A stretch of 64,000 bases of DNA, taken from positions 57,383 through 121,382 of the forward strand of contig JAXHTS010000064.1 of the NCBI GenBank assembly GCA_034190085.1, read 5' to 3'. The notes beneath the pieces were generated by a model that was not told the DNA's origin, did no database searches, and worked only from the letters and a program-made list of their open reading frames with translations. The position numbers and the translations under genes were made by a program. This document shows positions 1 to 9,990 of this stretch, piece after piece; the first letter of the stretch is position 1; each line of letters opens with the position of its first letter. Source of the stretch: Spirochaetota bacterium (lineage in GTDB: Bacteria > Spirochaetota > UBA4802 > JAFGDQ01).

Positions 1-644
1 TAACATTACAAAATGGCGTTGGCAATGTGGAAACGATACTAAGTCATATGCCGGATGCGAAGATTATTGCAGGAATAACCTCCGAAGGGGCTACACTTAT
101 TGATATTGATCATGTCCGACATGCGGGAAAAGGTGAAACCTCCTTTGGCTCCGTTAAATCCGATCATCCTGAGGATTCATTTTTAAATAAATTATCCAAA
201 CTCTTCAATGATGCTGGCATTAAAACAGGAATTGCAAGTGAGGTTGATAATTTAATCTGGGGTAAACTACTCATAAATGTTGGCATAAACGCACTAACAG
301 CAATCCTTCGCATTCGAAATGGGCAGCTTCTTGAGATTCAACCAGTCCGAGATTTGATGTCTGATCTTGTGATAGAGGCATATAGTGTAATTGAAGCCAA
401 GGGAGTCACCCTACCCTACCCTGATCCAGTCTCAAGGGTTGAAGAAGTCTGTCGAATGACAGCGGATAACATCTCATCAATGCATCAGGATATACTTCGT
501 GGCAGTCGTACAGAGATTGATTATATAAACCAGGCAATATATTCCGAAGGCAAATCACTGGGGATACCCTGCCCTCTTAACAGAACTATGGCCCTCCTTA
601 TTCAAGGATTGGAGCATTCAATTCAGAGTCAAGATTCTCCTTAA
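1..644 (+). CDS. panE: 2-dehydropantoate 2-reductase (ketopantoate reductase), C-terminal part, cut by window edge
   Basis: Reduces 2-dehydropantoate to pantoate with NADPH in pantothenate/CoA synthesis, or acts as a paralogue of that family. The reading frame is already open at base 3 and gives TLQNGVGNVETIL, the conserved loop that follows the Rossmann half in PanE/ApbA proteins, so the GTG at 27 is internal and the N-terminal NADP-binding half lies outside the window. The C-terminal helical domain is complete: a central VDNLIWGKLLINVGINAL segment carries the conserved Lys and Asn, and near the end are SSMHQDILRGSRTEIDYIN and a GIPCPLNRTM motif, both typical of the family. It converges on the last glycyl radical enzyme gene. 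Whether it makes pantoate or another 2-hydroxy acid cannot be decided from this half. Confidence 0.88.
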   Translation, partial: TLQNGVGNVETILSHMPDAKIIAGITSEGATLIDIDHVRHAGKGETSFGSVKSDHPEDSFLNKLSKLFNDAGIKTGIASEVDNLIWGKLLINVGINALTAILRIRNGQLLEIQPVRDLMSDLVIEAYSVIEAKGVTLPYPDPVSRVEEVCRMTADNISSMHQDILRGSRTEIDYINQAIYSEGKSLGIPCPLNRTMALLIQGLEHSIQSQDSP

Positions 645-656
645 TCTGTTATCATT

Positions 657-696
657 GTGTACAGGAATAGATATTATTGAGTCCACCCCTGTACAC
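657..696. terminator. Convergent-gene hairpin between panE and the glycyl radical enzyme array
   Basis: Perfect 9-bp inverted repeat, GTGTACAGG (657-665) against CCTGTACAC (688-696), with a 22-nt loop. It lies between two genes that end facing each other. Neither side has a strong T-run, so termination is inferred from position and symmetry. Confidence 0.4.
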
Positions 697-717
697 TAAT
701 AATATTATAATATAAGC

Positions 718-3240
718 CTAGCCCAAACCTTGTATTGTCCTCTGTATGATGTTATCCTGCGTCTTGCGGCTGATATCCACAAAATGCGCGCTGTAGCCTG
801 CCACGCGAACGATCACCTCCTGATACTGCTCGGGATCCTTCTGTGCTGCCCTGAGGGTCGCATCATCTATCATGTTGAACTGAACGTGATCCAATCCCAG
901 ATCAGCCCAGGTCTTCATGTAGGACTTCCATAATTGATACCCCTTCTCTCCGGAGAGCTGAGCTGGTGATAACCTTTGATTCAACAAAAATGACCTGCCA
1001 TCGCTTACATGATCTATCTTTCCGCAAGATTTCAGCACCGCAGTAGGTCCTTTTTTATCGAGCCCTGGACCTGGCGATATACCACCATCATACAGCGCAT
1101 CTCCCAATCTTCTACCATTGGGAAGTGCATGCACCATATTAGCAAAATGAATATTCCCACTCACATTCTCAGGCAATGCAGGCCATGTGTTACCAGATGG
1201 ACATCTTACCTCCCTCGAATGCCTAGCCACCTCCCTAAGACATCTTACCATAATCTCATCCACATAATCTTCGTCATTGCCCCACTTGGGAGCATTCTTC
1301 ACAAAGTCCATGCGCATCCCTTCCTTGCCTTCCCAATCGTTCTCCAATGCCTCAACAAGCTCTTTCATCGTATACTTCTTCTCATCAAAGATTAATCTCT
1401 TTACTGCCGCTAAGCTATCAGCATTCTCAGTCCATGTGAAGAAGGTAATCCAAGCATTGCCTCTCTCTATCGATGGGTCAACTGCGTCAAGACCACTCTC
1501 GATACTCTTCTCTGATATAGCCGAGAGAAATGGTCGGCCATAATATTCTGGACTCTTCACTCTACCACGATTTACTATTCGTGTTGCGAAATTCACAATC
1601 CACTCCATCTGCTTTACCCATGCCTGAAACAGTTCTTCAAAATCTGCAAATTTCCTGGCATCCCCTGTTTTGGGTCCCATCTGCATATTTATACATCTGT
1701 CAAAACCATTATGAAGAGCATACTCAATCATCTTAGATGTATTCAACGTAGCTGTTGCCATTCTAGCTGGTTGAAAACCATGCTTCGTAGCAGGGCATGG
1801 CGACATGCAGGCCTGGTGTACCCATGTTCTCATCTCCTCCAAGGGATGGCTGTGCCAGTGCATACCATTGGCAATTAACACCGGATCATTGCGTATGCTG
1901 GGATACCCCAATCCATGCCGTATGCACTCGAATACCTCCCTCATCACCTCATCTGACACCTGTGGATGCCATCTGAATCCAAAGGTAGGCCCTGATACAC
2001 GCACTAGCCTTGCAGCCTGCAAGAGTGCTATGGTCAGGTCATTGCATGCATCGCTTCCATCGAGTTTAACTCCGCCTAAAGTCCATATCCATGTACCGGC
2101 TATACCCTGAACCCCCTCAGACGCGAATCGTGGAGCATATCCTCCCACTTCATGGCAGCGAATCATAAACTCACCAACAAGATCAAGCGCCTCCTCCTTG
2201 GTTAGACATTTATCAATGTTTACATCTTGATTATAATATGGCCAATGATAATAATCAGGTCGAGATGGCCATGCCCCCTCTAAATCCTCAAATCTGGTCC
2301 ATATTTGTATAAAATGATCATATTGCAATGACTCCTGAAAAGTCCTCGGTAGTTTATTAGGCACCCTCTTACAGGTCTCCTCTATCCTTAAGAGTTCTTC
2401 CCTACGCCTTGGATCGGATTCAAAATTCTCAGCAACAATCTTTGCTAACCTAGCATATCTTTTCGACATCCTGATGCAGGCCTCAAGTATAATCTGCATG
2501 GCCTCCCAATTGGTCAACCTGTCATAGAGCGGAAGGATGTCCGGCCCAGGATTGCCGTCAATCCTTTCCTCAGCATCATCTATTTTTTCCTGTATCTCAT
2601 CTATTATGTCTTCAAATGCCCTCTTCCCTGTCATAAAATATTCATAGTCCTTACCGGCATAACCGAAACTACCACCAATAGGAAGCCCCCACATAACAAC
2701 AGTACTCATGAGTTTAACAGCCTCTTCACTGGAGAGTTCCCTAAACACCTTCCCAAGATTATCTCTTGGCCCCCAGTAGTTGTTGAGTTCAGCCATAGTC
2801 TCAAGCGATTCATCCTGAGGCTCAGGTATAATAACTGGGTCATTATATATCTCCTCATTAAGGAAGCTTGCTATGTCCGGATGCCACATAAGAGTATTTG
2901 GAAGACTCCCATAATATCCAACAAGCTGAGCATGATCAGTAATAAAGATTGTTATGTTATCAAAAACGTACGAAAGCGCCTTTGCCCTTCTCATAATTAT
3001 CGGCTCATTTTCGTTTTCTTTCCAGGCCTCTGTGAATAAGAGCGGTCTTTCAAGATCAACCTTGAGCCCTGGCTCATACATTCCCCCCTTTTTCCCTTTC
3101 TTCCAAACTGCTTTCCTGAGATAATCGAGTCTTTCGGATCTCTTCTTCTCTGCTACCCACCACCATTCCCTGCTCTTCTCAAGTTCCTTTAAACTTTTCT
3201 TTTTAAGTACTTCAGTAACTCTAAGTGCTTCTGGTTCCAT
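718..3240 (-). CDS. Glycyl radical enzyme, X-succinate synthase-like catalytic subunit (copy 1, distal end of array)
   Basis: 840 residues. Predicted to add a hydrocarbon radical to fumarate, giving a substituted succinate. The active-site loop at 478-493 reads CMSPCPATKHGFQPAR. Cys478 would carry the thiyl radical, and Arg493 (Cys+15) has the spacing of the fumarate-binding Arg of benzylsuccinate synthase. Trp597 in RGNAW is a candidate for the second fumarate contact. The glycyl loop RVAGYSAHF places Gly815 25 residues from the C-terminus. The N-terminus has the REWWWVAEKKR and DYLRKAVWKKG signature shared by all copies. Copy-specific pocket residues include WHPDIAS (119-125), Ile188 and EVGGYAPRFASEG (364-376). 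A GGGAGGT ribosome site precedes the ATG. This is the last gene of the array as transcribed, 103 bp after copy 2. The glycyl radical class is certain; the fumarate-adding role rests on motif spacing; the substrate is unknown. Confidence 0.85.
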   Translation of the reverse strand: MEPEALRVTEVLKKKSLKELEKSREWWWVAEKKRSERLDYLRKAVWKKGKKGGMYEPGLKVDLERPLLFTEAWKENENEPIIMRRAKALSYVFDNITIFITDHAQLVGYYGSLPNTLMWHPDIASFLNEEIYNDPVIIPEPQDESLETMAELNNYWGPRDNLGKVFRELSSEEAVKLMSTVVMWGLPIGGSFGYAGKDYEYFMTGKRAFEDIIDEIQEKIDDAEERIDGNPGPDILPLYDRLTNWEAMQIILEACIRMSKRYARLAKIVAENFESDPRRREELLRIEETCKRVPNKLPRTFQESLQYDHFIQIWTRFEDLEGAWPSRPDYYHWPYYNQDVNIDKCLTKEEALDLVGEFMIRCHEVGGYAPRFASEGVQGIAGTWIWTLGGVKLDGSDACNDLTIALLQAARLVRVSGPTFGFRWHPQVSDEVMREVFECIRHGLGYPSIRNDPVLIANGMHWHSHPLEEMRTWVHQACMSPCPATKHGFQPARMATATLNTSKMIEYALHNGFDRCINMQMGPKTGDARKFADFEELFQAWVKQMEWIVNFATRIVNRGRVKSPEYYGRPFLSAISEKSIESGLDAVDPSIERGNAWITFFTWTENADSLAAVKRLIFDEKKYTMKELVEALENDWEGKEGMRMDFVKNAPKWGNDEDYVDEIMVRCLREVARHSREVRCPSGNTWPALPENVSGNIHFANMVHALPNGRRLGDALYDGGISPGPGLDKKGPTAVLKSCGKIDHVSDGRSFLLNQRLSPAQLSGEKGYQLWKSYMKTWADLGLDHVQFNMIDDATLRAAQKDPEQYQEVIVRVAGYSAHFVDISRKTQDNIIQRTIQGLG

Positions 3241-3343
3241 TTACTTATACCTCCCTTCATTTTTTTAAATAAGTTTACAATTATAAATATAAAATTTTAT
3301 CTCAACAAAAAATCAATCACCTCCTTTAGCCGCATTTTTATAT

Positions 3344-5866
3344 CTATCCTAACCCTTGTATTGTCCTCTGTATAATATTATCCTGCGTTTTGCGGCTGAT
3401 GTCCACAAAATGCGCGCTGTAACCAGCCACACGAACAATAACCTCCTGATACTGCTCTGGGTCCTTCTGCGCTGCACGAAGGGTCGCGTCATCTACCATA
3501 TTGAATTGCACATGATCCAATCCCAAATCAGCCCAGGTCTTCATGTAGGACTTCCATAACTGATACCCCTTCTCCCCTGAGAGCTGAGTTGGAGAGAGTC
3601 TCTGATTCAACAGGAATGCCCTTCCATCACTCACATGATCTATCTTTCCGCAAGATTTCAGCACTGCTGTAGGCCCCCTTTTGTCTAATCCCGGCCCCGG
3701 TGATATGCCGCCATCGTACAGGGCATCTCCCAACTTTCTTCCATTGGGTAAGGCATGTACCATATTTGCAAAATGTATATTTCCGCTCACGTTCTCAGGT
3801 AACGCAGGCCAATTGTTGCCAGAGGGACACTTAATCTCTTTGGAATGCCTGGCCACCTCTCTCAGGCATCGTACCATTATTTCATCAGCATTATCATCAT
3901 CATTTCCCCATTTAGGACCATTTTTTACAAAATCCAATCTCATCACCTCTTTGCCATCCCAGTTAGCCTCCAAAGCATCCAACAATTCATCCATTGTGTA
4001 TTTCTTTTCATCAAATACCAATTTCTTTACCGCTGATAGACTATCTGCATTCTCTACCCATGTAAAGAATGTAATCCATGCATTACCCCTCTCTATTGAT
4101 GGTTCTAATGCATCCAATCCACTCTCAACACATCTTTCGGAAATTGCGGAAAGATATGGACGACTATAAAATTCGGGACTCTTCACTCGACCACGGTTAA
4201 CTACCCGAGTTCCAAAGTTTGTCATCCACTCCATCTGCTTTACCCATGCCTGGAAAAGCTCTTCAAAATCCTTAAACGTCCTTGCATCACCCGTCTTAGG
4301 CCCCATCTGCATCTTGATGCAATTATCGAATCCATTATGCAGGGCATATTCAACCATTTTTGAACAATTTAGGGTTGTCGATGCCATGCGACAGGGTTGA
4401 TAGCCATGCTTAGTAGTCGGAGCTGGAGACATGCAGGCCTGATGTACCCATGTTCTCATCTCTTCCAAGGGATGTCCATGCCAGTGCATACCATTGGCAA
4501 TCAACACCGGATCGTTCCGTATGCTGGGATACCCCAATCCATGCCGTATGCACTCGAATACCTCTCTCCATACCTCATCCTGTACCTGTGGATGCCACCT
4601 GAATCCAAAAGTGGGATTTGATACACGAACAAGCCTTGCAGCTTGAAGAAATGCAATTGTCAAATCATTGCATGCATCAGTGCCATCCTTATTTACTCCA
4701 CCAATTGTCCATACATATGTACCAGGTATTCCTTGAATACCCTCTGCACCAATTCTTGGGAGATAATAACCCATCTCATTGGAGCGAATCAAAAACTCTC
4801 CCACAAGATCAAGCGCTTCCTCATAAGATATACTTTTCTCTCTGTTTACGTCCTTATCATAATAGGACCAATGATAGTAATCAGGACGGGCAGGCCATGC
4901 CCCATCCAAATCTTCAAATCTGGAAAATATTTGTATAAAGTGATCATACTGTAGCGATTCCTGAAAGGACCCTGGGGGGCTCTCCGGCACATTCTGACAG
5001 GTTTCTGCGATCCTAAGTAGTTCTTCTTTACGCTTGGGATCGGATTCGAAGTTCTCTGCTATTAGCTGCGCTAATCTGGAATATCTCTTAGCCATCCTAA
5101 TGCAGGCCTCAAGTATAATCTGCATAGCCTCCCAATTGGCTAGCTTATCATAGAGCGGAAGAATATCCGGTCCTGGATTGCCATCTATTTTATCCTCAGC
5201 ATCATCTATTATTCCCTGTATCTCATCTATGATATTCCCAAATGCCCTCGTCCCACTCATTAAATATTCATAATCTTTTCCTGCATATCCGAAGCTGCCA
5301 CCTACTGGTATGCCCCACAGAAGGACGGTGCTCATAAGTTTCACCGCCTCTTCACTGGATAATTCTCGAAATACCTTGCCCAGACTATCCCTTGAACCCC
5401 AATAATTGTTGATTTCAGCCATTGTTTTGAGCGATTCATTTTCTGGCTCAGGTATTATAACAGGATCGCTGTATATCTCCTCATTGATAAAACTTGCTAT
5501 TTCTGGATACCAATAGATAGTGTTTGGAAGGCTGCCCAAATATCCAACAAGTTGAGCTTGATCTGTAATGAAGATAGTAATATTATCCAAAACATGCGCT
5601 AAAGACTTGGCTCTCCTCATCATTATTGGATCATTCTCGTTCTCCTTCCAGGCTTCAGTAAAAAGAAGCGGCCTCTCAAGATCGACCTTTATACCCGGTT
5701 CATACATTCCTCCCTTTCTCCCCTTTTTCCATACTGCTTTTCTCAGATAATCCAGTCGCTTGGACCTCTTCTTCTCAGCAACCCACCACCATTCTTTATC
5801 CCTCTCTAACTCATCAATGCTCTTCCCATGAGATGCATCACTAATACTTTGATTCTTTTGTACCAT
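3344..5866 (-). CDS. Glycyl radical enzyme, X-succinate synthase-like catalytic subunit (copy 2, Ala482 variant)
   Basis: 840 residues with Cys478, Arg493 and Gly815 at the same numbers as copy 1. It is the only copy in which the residue four after the radical Cys is Ala (CMSPAPTTKHG) rather than Cys. It also differs at WYPEIAS (119-125), Val188, EMGYYLPRIGAEG (364-376) and GNNWP near 683-687. These changes cluster where the copies vary most, while the last 160 residues match the other copies almost exactly. The start is supported by GGGAGGT nine bases before the ATG. A strong hairpin plus T-run lies upstream (5914-5950), so copies 2 and 1 may form their own transcript or depend on read-through. 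The protein should need a radical-SAM activase encoded elsewhere. Substrate cannot be inferred. Confidence 0.85.
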   Translation of the reverse strand: MVQKNQSISDASHGKSIDELERDKEWWWVAEKKRSKRLDYLRKAVWKKGRKGGMYEPGIKVDLERPLLFTEAWKENENDPIMMRRAKSLAHVLDNITIFITDQAQLVGYLGSLPNTIYWYPEIASFINEEIYSDPVIIPEPENESLKTMAEINNYWGSRDSLGKVFRELSSEEAVKLMSTVLLWGIPVGGSFGYAGKDYEYLMSGTRAFGNIIDEIQGIIDDAEDKIDGNPGPDILPLYDKLANWEAMQIILEACIRMAKRYSRLAQLIAENFESDPKRKEELLRIAETCQNVPESPPGSFQESLQYDHFIQIFSRFEDLDGAWPARPDYYHWSYYDKDVNREKSISYEEALDLVGEFLIRSNEMGYYLPRIGAEGIQGIPGTYVWTIGGVNKDGTDACNDLTIAFLQAARLVRVSNPTFGFRWHPQVQDEVWREVFECIRHGLGYPSIRNDPVLIANGMHWHGHPLEEMRTWVHQACMSPAPTTKHGYQPCRMASTTLNCSKMVEYALHNGFDNCIKMQMGPKTGDARTFKDFEELFQAWVKQMEWMTNFGTRVVNRGRVKSPEFYSRPYLSAISERCVESGLDALEPSIERGNAWITFFTWVENADSLSAVKKLVFDEKKYTMDELLDALEANWDGKEVMRLDFVKNGPKWGNDDDNADEIMVRCLREVARHSKEIKCPSGNNWPALPENVSGNIHFANMVHALPNGRKLGDALYDGGISPGPGLDKRGPTAVLKSCGKIDHVSDGRAFLLNQRLSPTQLSGEKGYQLWKSYMKTWADLGLDHVQFNMVDDATLRAAQKDPEQYQEVIVRVAGYSAHFVDISRKTQDNIIQRTIQGLG

Positions 5867-5913
5867 TTAACTAACCTCCCATTAGTGTAATATTTAATAA
5901 ATCTAATCCCTAT

Positions 5914-5950
5914 AAAAAAACCCCCACAATAACTTATAGTAATGTGAGGG
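5914..5950 (-). terminator. Rho-independent terminator after copy 3
   Basis: Read on the minus strand, CCCTCACA pairs with TGTGGGGG (one G-U pair) with an inner partly paired AT stem, followed directly by seven Ts (5920 down to 5914). It lies 177 bases after the copy 3 stop and 48 bases before the copy 2 start, so it should end or attenuate the transcript within the array. Confidence 0.75.
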
Positions 5951-6126
5951 TATATTGTCTTACATTTCTAACATTCACTACCTCATAATAGTCAAAGCTG
6001 CTCATTGTCCTTGGCAACACACTGCAGAGTATTGACTTAAATGAATAGTAATTAACTTAAAGGTATTGGTAGTCAGCTAATTTTATTATAGATATGTATA
6101 TTAGATTCAAATCGTCTCCCTGACAT

Positions 6127-8649
6127 CTATCCAATACCCTGAATCGTCCTCTGTATAATATTATCCTGCGTTTTGCGGCTTATGTCCACAAAGTGAGCGC
6201 TGTAACCTGCCACGCGAACGATCACCTCCTGATACTGCTCTGGATCCTTCTGCGCTGCACGTAGAGTGGCATCATCTACCATATTAAACTGTACATGATC
6301 AATTCCCAGATCAGCCCATGTCTTCATGTAGGACTTCCATAACTGATACCCCTTCTCTCCGGAGAGCTGAGTGGGAGAAAGTCTCTGATTCAACAGGAAT
6401 GCCCTTCCATCGCTCACATGATCTATCTTTCCGCAAGATTTCAGCACTGCTGTAGGGCCCTTTTTATCCAGTCCTGGACCTGGCGACACGCCACCATCGT
6501 ATAACGCATCTCCCAGTTTCCTACCATTTGGCAAAGCATGTACCATAGGAGCGAAGTGAATATTGCCGCTCACATTCTCGGGCAGGGCCGGCCATGTATT
6601 TCCCGATGGACAACGTATCTCTCTTGAATGCCGCGCGGCTTCCCGCAAACAGCGTACCATTATCTCGTCCACATAATCATCATCATTACCCCACTTGGGA
6701 GCATTCTTCACAAAGTCTAGACGCATCTCCTCCTTGCCTTCCCAATTGTTCTTTAACGCCTCAATTAGTTCCTTCATGGTATACTTTTTCTCATCAAAGA
6801 CCAATTTTTTTACTGCTGCCAGACTATCTACATTTTCTACCCATGTAAAGAATGTGACCCAGGCATTCCCTCTTTCTATAGATGGCTCCAAAGCATCAAA
6901 ACCGGTCTCTACACACCTCTCTGAAATGGCTGATAGAAAGGGTCTGCCATAATTTTTAGGACTATTAATACGCCCCTGATTTACTATGCGCACACCGAAG
7001 TTTACCATCCACTCCATCTGTTTTATCCATGCCTGGAAAAGCTGCTCAAAGTCTGCAAATTCACTGGCATCACCGGTTTCTGGCCCCATCTGCATATTCA
7101 CAATATAGTCAAATCCGTTATGCAGAGCATACTCAACCATTTTAGATGTATTCAATGTAGCCGATGCCATTCGACATGGCTGAGCGCCATGCTTAGTAGT
7201 TGGGCATGGAGACATACAGGCCTGGTGCACCCATGTCCTCATCTCTTCCAAAGGATGTCCATGCCAGTGCATACCATTGGCAATTAACACCGGATCATTC
7301 CGTATGCTGGGATAACCCAATCCATGCCGTATGCATTCAAAGACCTCTCTCCATACCTCATCCTTTACCTGGGGATGCCACCTGAATCCGAATGTAGGAT
7401 TGGATACGCGCACGAGTCGCGCTGCCTCCAAAAAGGCTATGGTCAGATCATTACATGCATCAGAGCCATCTTTATTGACTCCTCCAAGAGTCCAAACATA
7501 AGTACCTGGGATTCCTTGAAGTGCCTCCGCCCCTAATCTGGCGAGATAGTGTCCTGTTTCATAGGCTCGAACTAAAAACTCTCCAATAAGATCAAGCGCT
7601 TCTTCCTTTGATAGATTCTTTTCAATATTTACATCTTTATCATACAAAGGCCAATGATAGTAATCCGGTCGACAAGGCCATGCTCCTTCCCAGTCCTCAA
7701 ACCTTGTAAACACCTGAATAAAATGATCATACTGCAATGACTCCTGTAGAGATCTGGGTGGTCTCCCAGGTACCTGCTCACAGGTTTCAGCAATTCTAAG
7801 GAGTTCCTCTTTTCGTTTGGGATCGGATTCGAAGTTCTCTGCTATTATTCGCGCCAATCTGGAATATCTCTTAGCCATCCTGATGCAGGCCTCAAGTATA
7901 ATCTGCATAGCCTCCCAATTGGCTAGCTTGTCATAGAGCGGAAGAATGTCCGGCCCTGGATTACCATCAATCTTCTCCTCAGCATCATCAATTCTTTCCT
8001 GTATCTCATCTATTATGTCTTCAAATGCCCGCTCACCTGTCATAAAGTACTCATAGTCCTTGCCAGCATAACCGAAGCTGCCGCCAAATGGAAGGCCCCA
8101 CATAACGACCATAGTCATAAGCTTAACAACTTCTTCAGGTGATAGATATCTCAACACCTTCCCCATACTATCATTTACATTCCAATAATTCACCAGCTCA
8201 GCCATGACCTTAAGTGACTCCTCCTCTGGTTCAGGTACTATAACTGGATCATTGTATATCTCATCATTCATAAGGGTCGCATGTTCAATATGCCATTGCA
8301 AGGTATTTGGCAGACTGCCCTGATAACCCACGAGTTGGGCATGATCAGTAATGAATATGGTGATATTATCTAGAACCCTTGATACCGATTTTGCTCTCCT
8401 TATCATTAAAGCGTCATTCTCGTTTTCTTTCCACGCCTCTGTAAATAATAACGGTCGCTCTAGGTCAATTTTCATTCCAGGCTCATACATTCCGCCCTTT
8501 CTTCCCTTCTTCCAAACCGCTTTCCTCAGATAATCCAACCTCTTTGACCTTTTCTTCTCCGCTACCCACCACCATTCCTTGCTTTTCTCAAGTTCATCCA
8601 GGTTCTTATTCTGAACCTGTTTCCCTTCTTTAATTTCTTCTAATGCCAT
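6127..8649 (-). CDS. Glycyl radical enzyme, X-succinate synthase-like catalytic subunit (copy 3)
   Basis: 840 residues; Cys478 (TGT codon; the other copies use TGC), Cys482, Arg493 and Gly815 are present. Distinctive positions are WHIEHATLMNDE (119-130), NYWNVNDSMGKV around 154-165, Phe188, ETGHYLARLGAEA (364-376), GPETGDASEF after the Cys loop, ENVDSL instead of ENADSL near 605, and HFAPMV near 698-703. Bulkier or more polar residues at the variable patches suggest a substrate different from copies 1 and 2 (inference). An AGGAGGT ribosome site precedes the ATG. The upstream neighbour is the dctP-like gene, about 300 bp away, and the gene ends at a clear terminator, so dctP plus copy 3 may be one unit. 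Confidence 0.85.
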   Translation of the reverse strand: MALEEIKEGKQVQNKNLDELEKSKEWWWVAEKKRSKRLDYLRKAVWKKGRKGGMYEPGMKIDLERPLLFTEAWKENENDALMIRRAKSVSRVLDNITIFITDHAQLVGYQGSLPNTLQWHIEHATLMNDEIYNDPVIVPEPEEESLKVMAELVNYWNVNDSMGKVLRYLSPEEVVKLMTMVVMWGLPFGGSFGYAGKDYEYFMTGERAFEDIIDEIQERIDDAEEKIDGNPGPDILPLYDKLANWEAMQIILEACIRMAKRYSRLARIIAENFESDPKRKEELLRIAETCEQVPGRPPRSLQESLQYDHFIQVFTRFEDWEGAWPCRPDYYHWPLYDKDVNIEKNLSKEEALDLIGEFLVRAYETGHYLARLGAEALQGIPGTYVWTLGGVNKDGSDACNDLTIAFLEAARLVRVSNPTFGFRWHPQVKDEVWREVFECIRHGLGYPSIRNDPVLIANGMHWHGHPLEEMRTWVHQACMSPCPTTKHGAQPCRMASATLNTSKMVEYALHNGFDYIVNMQMGPETGDASEFADFEQLFQAWIKQMEWMVNFGVRIVNQGRINSPKNYGRPFLSAISERCVETGFDALEPSIERGNAWVTFFTWVENVDSLAAVKKLVFDEKKYTMKELIEALKNNWEGKEEMRLDFVKNAPKWGNDDDYVDEIMVRCLREAARHSREIRCPSGNTWPALPENVSGNIHFAPMVHALPNGRKLGDALYDGGVSPGPGLDKKGPTAVLKSCGKIDHVSDGRAFLLNQRLSPTQLSGEKGYQLWKSYMKTWADLGIDHVQFNMVDDATLRAAQKDPEQYQEVIVRVAGYSAHFVDISRKTQDNIIQRTIQGIG

Positions 8650-8949
8650 TCTATACCTCCTAATTGTTAATTAAGTTAAATATAATCTCACTCTCAATGC
8701 AATTAAAGCTGCTTTATAATCCTTACTATAGTATTGTTATGAGAAACGCTTAGAACCATACTATAAGCGTATTTATTGAAAATATTGTTTCTATTGGCTA
8801 TTTCTCAATAAACTAATAAATCAATAGGAGTATAATATTTCATTTACTTTAACAGTTCAATATAAGAAAATGAGTATTGAGACCTTTCAATATGCTCAAA
8901 TTCAGAACTTTAAACAAATATTTATATACTCAATATCAGTATTAAAGGA
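8650..8949. other. 300-bp AT-rich spacer between copy 3 and the dctP-like gene
   Basis: No gene seen. It contains an 8-bp inverted repeat, TATAGTAT (8727-8734) and ATACTATA (8758-8765), about 80-115 bases upstream of the copy 3 start, which could be an operator or hairpin. I see no convincing terminator or consensus promoter. Confidence 0.4.
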
Positions 8950-9990
8950 TTACTTCTTTTTTTTGCGGTAATTTTTCAGATGACCTATAATCTCATCCAA
9001 CATTGATTTTGGATACTCCTTCCCAATCATCTTATCCCAAATCGGCCTAGTTCTCTTCTTGAATACTTCAACCTCTTCAGGTGTCATCTTCACCTCAGTA
9101 CACCCGTAGTTGATCATACCCTTCAGTGCATTAGTGCTCATTGGGCGAATCTCTTTATCTATCATTGGACCATACTTCTTCTTAAAAAAATTCTCAATAG
9201 TAGTAGTATACCCCTTAGGAACACTATTCCATGCCTTCATTGATACAACAAGAAAATAGGGATCAAATCTAATAGGAACTGGATTTATGTACTTTGTAAT
9301 CGTATATAACTGTGAGGCTAACCACCAGATTGATGGCGCTACCGCTGCATCTACCACACCGGCTCTCATAGAGGGGACAACCTCAGGCACATTCACTGGG
9401 ATTGGACTTGCTCCAAGTGCCTTCAATACCTCAGCCTCTAGTGGACCATGCCAGGATAAAACCTTGCTCTTCTTGAATTCTTCAGGTGTTTTTAAGGGAT
9501 ATTTTGATGAATAAAAATGCTCGAAATCCAGCTCAATAAACCATAGTATTTTAAAACCATTCTTCTCAGCAATCTTATTGAGTTTAGGTCTCATCTTCTC
9601 TCTGATATAGCGTACTTCCCCCCAATCCTGAAAGAGGAATGGCAGCTCAAATACTGATACACCAGGACATACCATAGCATTGGCTGTGCCTGAAATTCCA
9701 GCCCCCTGAAGTTGGCCTATCCTCATTTTGGTTACATAATCCTCTTCATCTCCCATTATACCACCCATATACCAGAGAAATTTCAATTCCCCATCAGTAT
9801 TTCTTAAGATATCCCCAGTCAAATCAACGGTTAAAACAGATATAAATTTTATTGTATCCTGCCCTAGGGTAGCGAATTTCCATGTATACTTTGGTTTCTT
9901 CCCAGCGACTAGCATTGATAGGCAAAAGCCAACAATAAACAAACCAAACAAAATACCTACTAAAAAACGTACTCTCCTCCTCAATTTCAT
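8950..9990 (-). CDS. TRAP-type (DctP family) periplasmic solute-binding protein
   Basis: 346 residues. An N-terminal Arg-rich stretch is followed by one hydrophobic segment (about 9-28, VRFLVGILFGLFIVGF), a signal peptide or anchor that takes the protein to the periplasm. The body has the DctP layout: a YTWKFATLGQDT first strand, a GQLQGAGISG turn, FELPFLFQDW, and a central GASPIPVNVPEVVPSMRAGVVDA region that matches the family's substrate-loop segment. TRAP receptors capture organic acids for DctQ/DctM permeases. Neither permease subunit is in the window, so this is an orphan receptor here. It sits inside the seven-gene enzyme array, between copies 4 and 3. A plausible but unproven ligand is a dicarboxylate such as fumarate, or a hydrocarbon-derived acid. 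The basic C-terminal tail (YRKKKK) is unusual. Confidence 0.82.
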   Translation of the reverse strand: MKLRRRVRFLVGILFGLFIVGFCLSMLVAGKKPKYTWKFATLGQDTIKFISVLTVDLTGDILRNTDGELKFLWYMGGIMGDEEDYVTKMRIGQLQGAGISGTANAMVCPGVSVFELPFLFQDWGEVRYIREKMRPKLNKIAEKNGFKILWFIELDFEHFYSSKYPLKTPEEFKKSKVLSWHGPLEAEVLKALGASPIPVNVPEVVPSMRAGVVDAAVAPSIWWLASQLYTITKYINPVPIRFDPYFLVVSMKAWNSVPKGYTTTIENFFKKKYGPMIDKEIRPMSTNALKGMINYGCTEVKMTPEEVEVFKKRTRPIWDKMIGKEYPKSMLDEIIGHLKNYRKKKK

